This document shows, one piece after another, positions 53,927-62,070 of a stretch of DNA of 64,000 nucleotides (positions within the stretch are counted from its first letter, which is position 1; the number at the start of each line of letters is the position of its first letter). The notes under the pieces are model-generated. The model was not told the DNA's origin. It did no database searches and saw nothing but the letters and a program-made list of their open reading frames with translations. This DNA comes from Roseicella sp. DB1501 (GTDB lineage: Bacteria; Pseudomonadota; Alphaproteobacteria; Acetobacterales; Acetobacteraceae): positions 62,001-126,000 of the forward strand of contig NZ_JABFHG010000014.1 of NCBI RefSeq assembly GCF_013112485.1. The letters are read 5' to 3'. The position numbers and the translations under genes were made by a program.

Positions 53927-54007
53927 ATCCGGCCGGCGTCAACCCGGGGGCGGCGCGGACCGGCCGCTCGACCGCATCCGCCGCCCCCGGGTTGACGCCG
54001 GCCGGAT
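53927..54007. repeat. Perfect 29-bp inverted repeat between divergent genes
   Basis: Left arm 53927-53955 begins ATCCGGCCGGCGTCAACC. Right arm 53979-54007 is its exact reverse complement, ending GGTTGACGCCGGCCGGAT. The spacer is 23 bases. The arms sit 45 bp before the SDR ATG and about 75 bp before the phosphatase start. They could form an extended operator, a very stable 5' leader hairpin in both transcripts, or mark a small mobile or assembly-derived duplication. Confidence 0.85.
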
Positions 54008-54082
54008 TTCCCTCGCGCCGGAACTGCTTTAGAGCGGGCCGGGCCCCGGCGCGGCCGCCCGATGCCGGCGGAGCGAGGGGAG

Positions 54083-54847
54083 ATGCCGATCGTGAGCAGC
54101 ACCGCAGAGGACCAGCCGCAGGCCGTCGCCCTGGAGGGCGCCTCCAACCTCCGCGACCTCGGCGGCTGGCCGGTGACGGATGGGCGGCGCGTGCGGCACG
54201 GGCTGATCTACCGCTCGGCCAGCCTCGCCAACCTCACTGAGGCTGACCAGGCCCGCGTCGCCGCGCTTGGCCTGCGCACCGTCTGCGACCTGCGCGGCGA
54301 GCGCGAGGCGGCGCTCCGTCCCTCGCGCCTCCCGCCCGGCGCCGAGCGGGTGCATCTGCCGATCGAGCCCACGGTCGGCGCCTCGCTGCGCGACCTGCTG
54401 CACCGCGAGGAGGCGACCGGCGAGGATGTCGTCTCGCTGCTGCGCCGCGCCTATCTCGACTATCTCGGCCGCTTCATCGGCGTCTACCGGCAGGTCTTCG
54501 CCCTGCTGCTCGAGCCGGGGCGGCAGGCGCTGCTCTTCCACTGCTCGGCCGGGAAGGACCGCACCGGCGTCGGCGCGGCGCTGATCCTCACCGCCCTCGG
54601 CGCCAGCCGGCAGACGGTGCTGGAGGATTACCGCGCCACCGACCGGCTGTGGCGGCGCGACCATTCGCTGCCGGAGGGCACGCCGAAGCCGCTTGCCGAT
54701 GCGCTGCTCTCGACCCATCCCGAGCTGCTGGAGGAGACGCTCGACCGGGCGATCGCGGCGCATGATGGGCTGCCGCTGCTGCTCGAGCAGGGGCTTGGCC
54801 TCGACGCCGCGCGGCTGCGGGCGCTGCGCGACGCCTATCTGGAATAG
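54083..54847 (+). CDS. Tyrosine-protein phosphatase (atypical dual-specificity, LipA/SiwD-like)
   Basis: About 254 residues. The phosphatase loop is HCSAGKDRTGVGAALIL (C-x5-R), with the conserved Lys-Asp insertion of the bacterial PTP branch that also hydrolyses phosphoinositides. The N-terminal family motif is LEGASNLRDLGGWPV, followed by GLIYRSASLANLTEAD and TVCDLRGEREA. The start is ambiguous: ATG 54083 is given. GTG 54092 has better spacing to GAGGGGAG, and ATG 54062 also lies in frame. No signal peptide. The role is unknown; the SDR is divergent and the carboxyltransferase is convergent. Confidence 0.86.
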   Translation: MPIVSSTAEDQPQAVALEGASNLRDLGGWPVTDGRRVRHGLIYRSASLANLTEADQARVAALGLRTVCDLRGEREAALRPSRLPPGAERVHLPIEPTVGASLRDLLHREEATGEDVVSLLRRAYLDYLGRFIGVYRQVFALLLEPGRQALLFHCSAGKDRTGVGAALILTALGASRQTVLEDYRATDRLWRRDHSLPEGTPKPLADALLSTHPELLEETLDRAIAAHDGLPLLLEQGLGLDAARLRALRDAYLE

Positions 54848-54879
54848 GCGGCCGCCCCGCTGCCCCCAGGGCCGATGCC

Positions 54880-56439
54880 TCAAGGCCGCATGCCATGCGT
54901 CCGCTGGCCGGGCTCGAGCACCCGCTCCGCCAGCCCCGCGAATTCGCAGAGCAGCCGCCGCGTCTGCCGCGGATCGATGATCTCCTCCACCCAGAAGGCC
55001 TCGGCCGTGCGGAGCGGCGAGCGGAGCTGCTGCAGCCGCGCCTCGATCTCGGCAAGCGCTGCCGCGCGATCATCGGCGGCATCGAGATCGGCGCGGTAGG
55101 CGGCCTCGATCCCGCCTTCCAGCGGCAGGCTGCCCCAGCGGGCCGAGGGCCAAGCATAGCGCACCGAATAGCGGCTGGCCGGCTGGTGCACCACGCCGGC
55201 GACGCCGAAGGCGTTGCGCAGGATCACCGTGCACCAGGGCACGGTCGTCTGGTTCACCGCCGCCATGGCCCGCACGCCCCAGCGGATCGTGGCGCGCTGC
55301 TCCGCCTCCAGCCCGATCATGAAGCCCGGGCAGTCCATCAGGTAGACCACCGGCAGGTGGAAGGTCTCGGCGAGGTCGACGAAGCGGGTCACCTTGGCGC
55401 AGGCATCCGCCGTCCAGGAGCCGGCATAGAACATCGGGTCGCTGGCCAGCACGGCGACCGGCATGCCCCCCAGCCGCGCCAGGCAGGTGACGACCGAGCG
55501 GCCGAAATACCGGCCCGTCTCAAAGACCGAGCCGCGATCCATCAGCCCCTCGATGATCGGCCGGATGCGATAGGGCTTGCGGATGTCGCGTGGGATCACC
55601 GAGAGCCAGGATTCCTCCGTCCGCGCCGGATCGTCTTCCGAGGGCAGGCGCCGCGGCAGCTCCCAGACCGAGGCGGGCAGGTAGCTGAGGAAGCGGCGGG
55701 CGGCGGCGAAGGCCTCCTCCTCGCTGTCCACCGCATGGTCGACGGCGCCGGCCCGGCACTGGATCTCCCAGCCGCCGAGCTCGGCCTTGGAGAGGTTGTT
55801 GCCGAGCGCGTTCACCACCGGCGGCCCGGCGACGAACATCGCGCTCGTCTCCTTGGTCATGACCGAGAAATGCGTCGCCGCCAGCCGCGCCGCGCCGAGC
55901 CCGGCGACCGAGCCGAGGCCGAGCCCGACCACCGGCACGCGGGCGAGGTTGTCGCCGGTATGGTGATAGAGCCAGGTGCCGCCGACGCCACCCGGCAGGT
56001 TGGCCCGCCCGGTGGTCTCGATCGTTTTCACCGAGCCGCCGCCCCCCGAGCCCTCGATGATGCGGATGATCGGCAGGCGGAGATCCGCCGCCATCCGCTC
56101 CGCCATGATCGGCTTCTCCTTGATGGTGGCATCGGCGCTGCCGCCGCGGACGGTGAAGTCGTCGCCCACCACCACGACCGGCCTCCCGTCCACCAGCCCG
56201 CGGCCCATGACGCAGTTGGAGGGGGTGAAGCCGGTGAGCTGGCCGTCCGGCCCGTACTGGCCTCGCCCGGCGATGGCGCCGATCTCGTGGAAGCTGCCGG
56301 GATCGACCATGCCGTCGATCCGCTCGCGCACCGTCAGCCGACCGCCATCGTGCTGGCGCTTCACCTTGTCCGGCCCGCCCATGGCCTCCGCCATGGCCTG
56401 CCGCCGCGCGAGCTCGTCCAGTTCGGGCTGCCAGCTCAT
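54880..56439 (-). CDS. Acyl-CoA carboxylase, carboxyltransferase (beta) subunit
   Basis: A 519-residue subunit that transfers CO2 from carboxybiotin to an acyl-CoA (propionyl-, acetyl- or methylcrotonyl-CoA type). Segments include LTVRERIDGMVDPGSFHEIG, RGLVDGRPVVVVGDDFTVRG, the oxyanion region RIIEGSGGGGSVK and LVYLMDCPGFMIG-type VVYLMDCPGFMIGLEAEQ. The biotin carboxylase/carrier subunit gene is absent from the window, so the holoenzyme partner lies elsewhere. Near the thiolase gene, divergent from it by 107 bp. Acyl specificity cannot be read from sequence. Confidence 0.88.
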   Translation of the reverse strand: MSWQPELDELARRQAMAEAMGGPDKVKRQHDGGRLTVRERIDGMVDPGSFHEIGAIAGRGQYGPDGQLTGFTPSNCVMGRGLVDGRPVVVVGDDFTVRGGSADATIKEKPIMAERMAADLRLPIIRIIEGSGGGGSVKTIETTGRANLPGGVGGTWLYHHTGDNLARVPVVGLGLGSVAGLGAARLAATHFSVMTKETSAMFVAGPPVVNALGNNLSKAELGGWEIQCRAGAVDHAVDSEEEAFAAARRFLSYLPASVWELPRRLPSEDDPARTEESWLSVIPRDIRKPYRIRPIIEGLMDRGSVFETGRYFGRSVVTCLARLGGMPVAVLASDPMFYAGSWTADACAKVTRFVDLAETFHLPVVYLMDCPGFMIGLEAEQRATIRWGVRAMAAVNQTTVPWCTVILRNAFGVAGVVHQPASRYSVRYAWPSARWGSLPLEGGIEAAYRADLDAADDRAAALAEIEARLQQLRSPLRTAEAFWVEEIIDPRQTRRLLCEFAGLAERVLEPGQRTHGMRP

Positions 56440-56546
56440 CCGTTCGCTCCCTATCGGTTCGGGCGGAGTTGAGCATGCGACGGGGCAGGGCGGTAGCCGG
56501 CAGCGGCCGGGCCGCCTATCTTCGGGGCAACTGCACGGAGGAACTC

Positions 56547-57737
56547 ATGCCCGCCCCCACCATGGCTGCGCCCGAGGCCTGCATCGTCGGCTGGGCCCAT
56601 ACCCCCTTCGGCAAGGCCGAGGAGCCGGATCTCGAGAGCCTGCTCGCCCGAGTCGGCCGCGCCGCCATCGAGGATGCCGGGATCTCGCCCGCCGAGATCG
56701 ATGCCGGCTTCGTCGGCGTCTTCGGGGAGGGCTTCACCAACCAGGGCTTCCCGAGCTCGCTGATCCTGCAATCGGTCCCGGAACTCCGGTTCAAGCCGAT
56801 CACCCGCTACGAGAATGCCTGCGCGACGGGCACCGCCGCGATCCACGGCGCGCTGGACTTCCTGGCGGCGAGGCGCGGCCGCTTCGCCCTGGTGCTGGGC
56901 GCCGAGAAGATGACGGCGACGCCGGGCCCGCAGGTCGGCGAGATCCTGCTGAACGCCAGCTACCGCAAGACCGAGCAGGACATCCGGGGCGGCTTCGCCG
57001 GCGTCTTCGGCCGCATTGCCGAGGCCTACTTCCAGCGCCATGGCGACCAGTCCGACGCGCTGGCGGCGATCGCCGCGAAGAATCACAAGAACGGCGTCGA
57101 CAACCCCTGGGCGCAGATGCGCAAGGATCTCGGCTTCGCCTTCTGCCGCGCCGAGAGCGAGAAGAACCCCTTCGTCGCCCCGCCGCTGAAGCGGACCGAT
57201 TGCAGCCTGGTCTCGGACGGCGCCGCGGCGCTGGTCATCACCGATGCCGAGACCGCGAAGGCAATGCAGAAGGCGGTGCGCTTCCGCGCCGCGGTGCAGG
57301 TGAACGACTTCTTGCCCATCGCCGCGCGCGACATCACCCGCTTCGAGGGGCCGCGCGAGGCCTGGACGCGGGCGCTCGACCAGGCGGGGCTCGGGGCAGT
57401 CACCGACCTCTCCTTCGTCGAGACGCATGACTGCTTCACCATCGCCGAGCTGCTGGAATACGAGGCGATGGGCCTCACGTCCGAGGGGCAGGGCGCCCGG
57501 GCGGCGCTGGAGGGCTGGACGGCCGCCGACGGCCGGCTGCCGGTGAACCGCTCGGGCGGGCTGAAGTCGAAGGGCCATCCGATCGGCGCCACCGGCATCT
57601 CCATGCATGTGTTGACCGCCATGCAGCTCACCGGCACGGCCGGGGCGATGCAACTCCCGAAGGCGGAAATCGGTGGCATCTTCAACATGGGCGGCGCCGC
57701 CGTCGCCAATTACGTCTCCATCCTCGAGCGCGCCTGA
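56547..57737 (+). CDS. Thiolase family protein (acetyl-CoA acetyltransferase/SCP-x-like)
   Basis: 396 residues. GGAGGAACTC precedes ATG 56547. The nucleophilic Cys is C92 in ENACATGTAAIHGALDF. Further features are HNHK-like KNHKNGVDNPWAQ, the GHPIGATG motif with the catalytic His, and a C-terminal NMGGAAVANYVSILER lacking the usual second catalytic Cys (CGG), as in the SCP2-thiolase branch. Hence degradative or non-canonical acyl transfer is likely rather than classical acetoacetyl-CoA synthesis. Divergent from the carboxyltransferase gene, with which it may share a pathway. Confidence 0.85.
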   Translation: MPAPTMAAPEACIVGWAHTPFGKAEEPDLESLLARVGRAAIEDAGISPAEIDAGFVGVFGEGFTNQGFPSSLILQSVPELRFKPITRYENACATGTAAIHGALDFLAARRGRFALVLGAEKMTATPGPQVGEILLNASYRKTEQDIRGGFAGVFGRIAEAYFQRHGDQSDALAAIAAKNHKNGVDNPWAQMRKDLGFAFCRAESEKNPFVAPPLKRTDCSLVSDGAAALVITDAETAKAMQKAVRFRAAVQVNDFLPIAARDITRFEGPREAWTRALDQAGLGAVTDLSFVETHDCFTIAELLEYEAMGLTSEGQGARAALEGWTAADGRLPVNRSGGLKSKGHPIGATGISMHVLTAMQLTGTAGAMQLPKAEIGGIFNMGGAAVANYVSILERA

Positions 57738-57764
57738 TCAGGGAGACCAGGGGCAGGGCGGCCG

Positions 57765-58094
57765 ATGGGCGAGACGGCATACTGGGTCTATGTGACGGCC
57801 GCCGACGAGGTGGAGGCGCGCGCGATCGGCCGTGCCCTGGTCGAGGAGCGGCTCGCCGCCTGCGTCAACCTGCTGCCCGGCCACCGGTCGATCTACCGCT
57901 GGCAGGGCGAGGTGCGGGAGGAGGCGGAGGCCGCCTTCGTGGCCAAGACCACCGCCGCCCGCTTCGCCGCGCTCAGCGCCCGCATCCGCGATTTGCACAG
58001 CTACGAGACGCCGGCGATCCTGGCGCTGCCGGCCGTGGCGGGCGATGCCGCCTTCCTCGACTGGCTCCGTCGGGAGACGACGGAGCCGGGCTGA
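57765..58094 (+). CDS. cutA: Divalent-cation tolerance protein CutA
   Basis: A 109-residue trimeric ferredoxin-like protein. The signature segments are YVTAADEVEARAIGRALVEE, RLAACVNLLPGHRSIYRWQG with EVREEAEAAFVAKTT, and LHSYETPAILALPA. Linked genetically to copper tolerance in E. coli, though a direct role is doubted. Starts 27 bp after the thiolase stop. A hairpin follows the stop at 58109-58142. Confidence 0.94.
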   Translation: MGETAYWVYVTAADEVEARAIGRALVEERLAACVNLLPGHRSIYRWQGEVREEAEAAFVAKTTAARFAALSARIRDLHSYETPAILALPAVAGDAAFLDWLRRETTEPG

Positions 58095-58108
58095 CAGGTG
58101 GTGGAACC

Positions 58109-58142
58109 GCGTCAGCCCCAGCCGGTTGAGGGGCGCTGACGC
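58109..58142 (+). terminator. Hairpin after cutA
   Basis: Arms GCGTCAGCCCC (58109-58119) and GGGGCGCTGACGC (58130-58142) pair with one bulged base around a 10-base loop. There is no U-tract. It lies 15 bp after the cutA stop and about 100 bp before cbpA. Confidence 0.45.
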
Positions 58143-58239
58143 AACCCTGGTGCGGCACCGACCAGGGGAAGGAAGACCTGACGCCGGCGGGCCCGGTCGG
58201 CCTGCTGACGAGCGCCGGCTAGGAGGAGTGAGAGGCCGC

Positions 58240-59187
58240 GTGGACGATCCCTACCAGATCCTCGGCGTGCCGAAGACGGCCTCGGCGGAGGAGATCCGCA
58301 AGGCCTATCGGCGTCTCGCCAAGCAATGGCATCCCGACACCAACCCGGACAAGCCGGAGGCGGAGGCGCGCTTCAAGGCGATCAGCGCCGCCAACGCCCT
58401 GCTCTCCGATCCGGAGCAGCGGGCCCGGTTCGACCGCGGCGAGATCGACGCCTCGGGCGCCGAGCGCGCTCCGCCCGGCGCATATCCTGGGGCCGGCCCC
58501 GGCGGCGGCTGGCGCGAATGGGCCGAGGCGCCGCAGGGGGCGCGCTACCAGTCGCGCAGCTACGGCTTCGGCGGCGAGGGGCCGGGCGGCAGCTACGAGG
58601 CCGAGGATTTCGAGGATCTGCTGTCGCGCGCCTTCGGGACCGGCGCCCGCCGCGGCGGGCCGCGCCGCGGCGCCGATATCCAGGTGGCGTTGCACGTCCC
58701 CTTCCTCGATGCCGTGCGCGGCGCCACCCGGCAGGTGACGCTGCCGGATGGGCGCCGGATCAACCTGACCATTCCGAAGGGGGCGCAGGACGGGACGGTG
58801 CTGCGCCTGGCCGGGCAGGGCATGCCGGGCCAGGGCGAGGGGGCTCCGGCGGGCGACATCCTGGCGGTGGTCGAGATCGAGCCGCATCCGCTGTTCCGGC
58901 GCGAGGGCAACGACATCCTGCTCGACCTGCCGGTGACGCTGAAGGAGGCGCTGCTCGGCGCCAAGGTCGAGGTGCCGACGATCGAGGGACCGGTGACCAT
59001 GACCATCCCGCCCTATTCCAGCGAGGGAAGCCGGCTGCGGCTGCGCGGCCGCGGCATCGATGGCGGCCACCAGATCGCGGTGCTGCATGTGGTGATGCCG
59101 AAGGGGCCGGAGCCGGCGCTGGAGGAATTCCTGAGCGGCTGGACGCCGCGGGATGGCAGCAACCCACGGGCGGGGATGCACGCATGA
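58240..59187 (+). CDS. cbpA: DnaJ-family co-chaperone, CbpA-like
   Basis: 315 residues. An N-terminal J domain (DDPYQILGVPKTASAEEIRK, then HPD in AKQWHPDTNPDKPEAEARF) is followed by a Gly-rich linker and the two C-terminal substrate-binding beta domains (RRGADIQVALHVPFLDAVRG, LTIPKGAQDGTVLRLAGQGM, HPLFRREGNDILLDLPVTL). The zinc-finger domain of DnaJ is missing, which defines CbpA. The start is GTG 58240; another in-frame GTG at 58228 is possible. It stimulates DnaK and is coupled to the CbpM-like gene by a 4-bp overlap. Confidence 0.92.
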   Translation: MDDPYQILGVPKTASAEEIRKAYRRLAKQWHPDTNPDKPEAEARFKAISAANALLSDPEQRARFDRGEIDASGAERAPPGAYPGAGPGGGWREWAEAPQGARYQSRSYGFGGEGPGGSYEAEDFEDLLSRAFGTGARRGGPRRGADIQVALHVPFLDAVRGATRQVTLPDGRRINLTIPKGAQDGTVLRLAGQGMPGQGEGAPAGDILAVVEIEPHPLFRREGNDILLDLPVTLKEALLGAKVEVPTIEGPVTMTIPPYSSEGSRLRLRGRGIDGGHQIAVLHVVMPKGPEPALEEFLSGWTPRDGSNPRAGMHA

Positions 59188-59531
59188 TCCGGCTCGAGGA
59201 TTTGCGAGGCTTGGTCCCCGAGGCTCCGTCCGCCGAGGTCACGGTCTGGATCGAGCGCCGCTGGCTGCGGGCGGAGCGGGCGCCGGACGGCGCCTGGGTC
59301 CTCACCGAGATGGATGTGGCGCGGGTGCGGCTGCTGACCGAGCTGCGCGTGACGCTGGAGGTGACGGAGGAGGCGATGCCGGTCGTCCTCTCGCTGATCG
59401 ACCAGCTCTACGATGCGCGCCGGACGGTGCGGGCGCTGCTCGGCGCCCTGGAGGAGCAGCCCGACCCGGTGCGGCAGACGGTCCTGGCGGCGGCGCGCGC
59501 CCGCAGTTGCGCGGAGCGGGGCGAAGCCTAG
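59184..59531 (+). CDS. CbpM-like chaperone modulator
   Basis: A 115-residue MerR-like helical protein. MIRLEDLRGLVPEAPSAEVT begins it, then VWIERRWLRAERAPDGAWVL and DVARVRLLTELRVTLEVTEE, a pattern shared with E. coli CbpM, which binds the CbpA J domain and blocks its action on DnaK. The ATG overlaps the cbpA stop (ATGA). Its stop TAG (59529-59531) belongs to the left CTAG border of repeat R2. Confidence 0.85.
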   Translation: MIRLEDLRGLVPEAPSAEVTVWIERRWLRAERAPDGAWVLTEMDVARVRLLTELRVTLEVTEEAMPVVLSLIDQLYDARRTVRALLGALEEQPDPVRQTVLAAARARSCAERGEA

Positions 59532-59638
59532 AGCGTGATCGCTTGAGGTGGACTCACCGAACAGCGTGACTCACGCGATCAAACAGCGGCCTGGACCATG
59601 ATCCGCGACCCTGTGTGAGCGGATCATTCATGGTCTAG
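59528..59638 (+). repeat. Dispersed repeat R2, copy B (111 bp, CTAG at both ends)
   Basis: Fills the whole gap between the convergent cbpM-like and ispDF genes. The CTAG borders (59528-59531, 59635-59638) provide both genes' TAG stops. The stem is GACCATGATCCGC with GCGGATCAT-TCAT-GGTC; a TCAT duplication explains the extra four bases relative to the other copies. The inner palindrome GCGTGACTCACGC is perfect here. The ends after CTAG (AGCGTGATCGC and, inverted, ACCATGATCCGC) are imperfect terminal inverted repeats. Confidence 0.9.
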
Positions 59639-60786
59639 GCGGGCAGCAGCAGCATCGCCGCCGCCTGGGCGGCGATGCCCTCGCCGCGCCCGGTGAAGCC
59701 GAGCCGCTCCGTCGTTGTCGCCTTCACCCCGATCCGCTCCGGCTCGACGCCCAGCAGCCCCGCCAGCCGGGCCTGCATGGCGTCCCGGTGCGGCCCGATC
59801 CTCGGCCGCTCGCAGAGCAGGGTGACGTCGGCATTGGCCAGCATCCCGCCCCGGGCGGCGATGCGCCCGGCAGCGTGGCGGAGGAATTGCGCGCTGTCGG
59901 CATCCTTCCAGCGCATCTCGGAGGGCGGGAACCAACGGCCGATATCGCCCTCGGCGAGGGCGCCGTAGATGGCGTCGCAGAGGGCGTGGATGCCGACATC
60001 GGCGTCGGAATGCCCCTCCAGCCCGAACTCGCAGGGGATGGTGACGCCGCAGAGCACCATCGGCCGGCCGATCTCGGTCCGGTGCACGTCGAAGCCGGTG
60101 CCGATGCGCGGCAGCATGCGGGTCATCAGATGCGCCTCCACGCGCGCCAGGTCCTCGGGGAAGGTGATCTTCACATTGGTCTCGGCGCCCGCGACGAGGG
60201 CGACGGGGCTGCCCATCAGCTCCAGCAGCTGGGCATCGTCGGTCGCCTCCTCCGCCGCGGCGCGATGCGCGGCGAGCAGCGTCTCGAAGCGGAAGGCCTG
60301 CGGAGTCTGGGCGCGGTAGAGGCCGGCGCGCGGCACGGTCGAGAGGACGATGCCCTCGGCGCCGCGCTTGATCGTATCGGCGACCGGCTGGGCGGGAATG
60401 GCGCCAGGCGCACCGAAGAGCGCTGTCAGCAGGGCCGGGATCGTCCCGGGCGGCACCACCGGCCGCGCCGCGTCATGCACCAACACGGTCGCCGGCGGCG
60501 GATCGCGCCGCGCCAGGGCCTCGAGCCCGGCCCGCACGCTCTCCTGCCGGGTGGCGCCGCCGACGACCGGCGGCAGGGCGGGGAGCCCCTGCAGCAGCCC
60601 GGCGACGCGCGCCTCCTCGCCGGCGGCGCAGACCGGCTGCAGCAGCGTGACCGCGCCCTCGGCGAGCAGGGCCTCGGCGGCGTGCCGCAGGACCGGACGG
60701 CCCAGCAGCGGCAGGTACTGCTTCGGCTGGTCGGCGCCGAATCGGGCGCCACGGCCGGCGGTCATCAGGAGGGCAGCGATCGTCAT
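59635..60786 (-). CDS. ispDF: Bifunctional IspD/IspF isoprenoid enzyme
   Basis: A 383-residue fusion carrying out two MEP-pathway steps: CTP-dependent cytidylylation of methylerythritol phosphate (IspD, residues 1-225) and cyclisation to MEcPP (IspF, residues 226-383). IspD motifs are LLMTAGRGARFGADQPKQYL, the DAARP loop (VLVHDAARPVV) and ETNVKIT. IspF motifs are D233 and H235 in IGTGFDVHRTE, H267 in HSDADVGIHALCDAIYG, and VKATTTERLGFTGRGEGIAA. The fusion is typical of alphaproteobacteria. Divergent from dusB by 180 bp. The stop codon lies in repeat R2. Confidence 0.97.
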   Translation of the reverse strand: MTIAALLMTAGRGARFGADQPKQYLPLLGRPVLRHAAEALLAEGAVTLLQPVCAAGEEARVAGLLQGLPALPPVVGGATRQESVRAGLEALARRDPPPATVLVHDAARPVVPPGTIPALLTALFGAPGAIPAQPVADTIKRGAEGIVLSTVPRAGLYRAQTPQAFRFETLLAAHRAAAEEATDDAQLLELMGSPVALVAGAETNVKITFPEDLARVEAHLMTRMLPRIGTGFDVHRTEIGRPMVLCGVTIPCEFGLEGHSDADVGIHALCDAIYGALAEGDIGRWFPPSEMRWKDADSAQFLRHAAGRIAARGGMLANADVTLLCERPRIGPHRDAMQARLAGLLGVEPERIGVKATTTERLGFTGRGEGIAAQAAAMLLLPA

Positions 60787-60966
60787 CGCCTGGAGGTGTA
60801 GGGCACCGGACAGGCTCTGTCGCCGTCCATAGCCCCTCTACCGCCTTGCCCGGCTGCCTCGCCATGGCAGTCTTGTCCCAGGCGCCGCGCAAAGATGATG
60901 AAAACTGTCACTTTCCGGCCGTGGCGCGTTGCCGGATGCCCGGTCCTGGACTAGCTTGCTCAAATC

Positions 60967-62070
60967 ATGAGCATCGAAACGCCCCTCGGCGACGGCCGGC
61001 CCGCCTCTGTGCCCGAATTGCGGTCGCTCGCGGTCGGTCCCGTGCAGATCGAGACGCCTGTCTATCTGGCCCCGATGTCGGGGGTCACCGACCTGCCCTT
61101 CCGGCGACTCGCCCGCGCCCAGGGCACCGGGATGGTGGTGAGCGAGATGATCGCCTCCCAGGCCATGGTGCGAGAGAACCGGCAAACCCTGAAGATGGCG
61201 GAGGTGGACGGCTTCGGCGCCCCCTCTGCGGTGCAGCTCGCCGGCTGCGAGCCGGCGGTGATGGCCGAGGCGGCGAAGCTCGCCGCCGATCGCGGGGCGG
61301 CCATCGTCGACATCAATTTCGGCTGCCCGGTGAAGAAGGTGGCGGTCGGCCAGCAGGCCGGCAGCGCCCTGATGCGCGACGAGGCGCGCGCCGCCGCGAT
61401 CCTCGAGGCGACGGTGCGGGCCGTCTCCGTGCCGGTCACGCTCAAGATGCGGATGGGCTGGGACCACGCCTCGCTCAACGCGCCGCGCCTCGCCCGCATC
61501 GCCGAGGCGTGCGGCATCCGCCTGGTCACCATCCATGGCCGCACCCGCCAGCAGCTCTACACCGGCACCGCCGACTGGGCCTTCGTGCGGCAGGTGAAGG
61601 AGGCGGTGCGAATCCCGGTCCTGGTCAATGGCGACATCCTGACGCCGGAGCACGCCGCCGAGGCGCTGCGGCAGTCGGGGGCCGATGGGGTGATGATCGG
61701 GCGCGGCTGCTACGGCCGTCCCTGGTTCCCTCGGCAGGTGGCCGCCTATCTCGCCACCGGCCTGCCGCCGGCCGAGCCGAGCCTCGCCGAGCAGCTGTCC
61801 ATCCTTCTGGAGCATTACCGCGACATGCTCAGCCACCATGGGCGGCAGACCGGCGTGCGCCTCGCGCGCAAGCACATCGCCTGGTATTCCAAAGGCTTGC
61901 CGGGCTCGGCGGAATTCCGGTCGAGCATCAACCGGGTCGATGCGCCGGAGGCGGTGGAGGCGTTGGTCCACGGCTTCTACCAGCCGCTCCTCGATCAGGG
62001 GCTGGAGGCGGCGCGGGCCGCCTTCCATGCCCGCGGCCTCTCGCAGGACGGCGAGCGGATGGCGGCATGA
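60967..62070 (+). CDS. dusB: tRNA-dihydrouridine synthase DusB (NifR3)
   Basis: A 367-residue FMN enzyme reducing uridine in the tRNA D-loop. TIM-barrel features are VYLAPMSGVTDLPFRRLAR at the start, catalytic C120 in DINFGCPVKKVAVGQQAG, LKMRMGWDHASLNAPR, the FMN phosphate site in VNGDILTPEHAAEAL with GADGVMIGRGCYGRPWF, and a C-terminal helical tRNA-binding domain. The dusB-ntrB-ntrC order is the classic nifR3-ntrBC arrangement of alphaproteobacteria. Its stop overlaps the ntrB start (ATGA). Confidence 0.96.
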   Translation: MSIETPLGDGRPASVPELRSLAVGPVQIETPVYLAPMSGVTDLPFRRLARAQGTGMVVSEMIASQAMVRENRQTLKMAEVDGFGAPSAVQLAGCEPAVMAEAAKLAADRGAAIVDINFGCPVKKVAVGQQAGSALMRDEARAAAILEATVRAVSVPVTLKMRMGWDHASLNAPRLARIAEACGIRLVTIHGRTRQQLYTGTADWAFVRQVKEAVRIPVLVNGDILTPEHAAEALRQSGADGVMIGRGCYGRPWFPRQVAAYLATGLPPAEPSLAEQLSILLEHYRDMLSHHGRQTGVRLARKHIAWYSKGLPGSAEFRSSINRVDAPEAVEALVHGFYQPLLDQGLEAARAAFHARGLSQDGERMAA

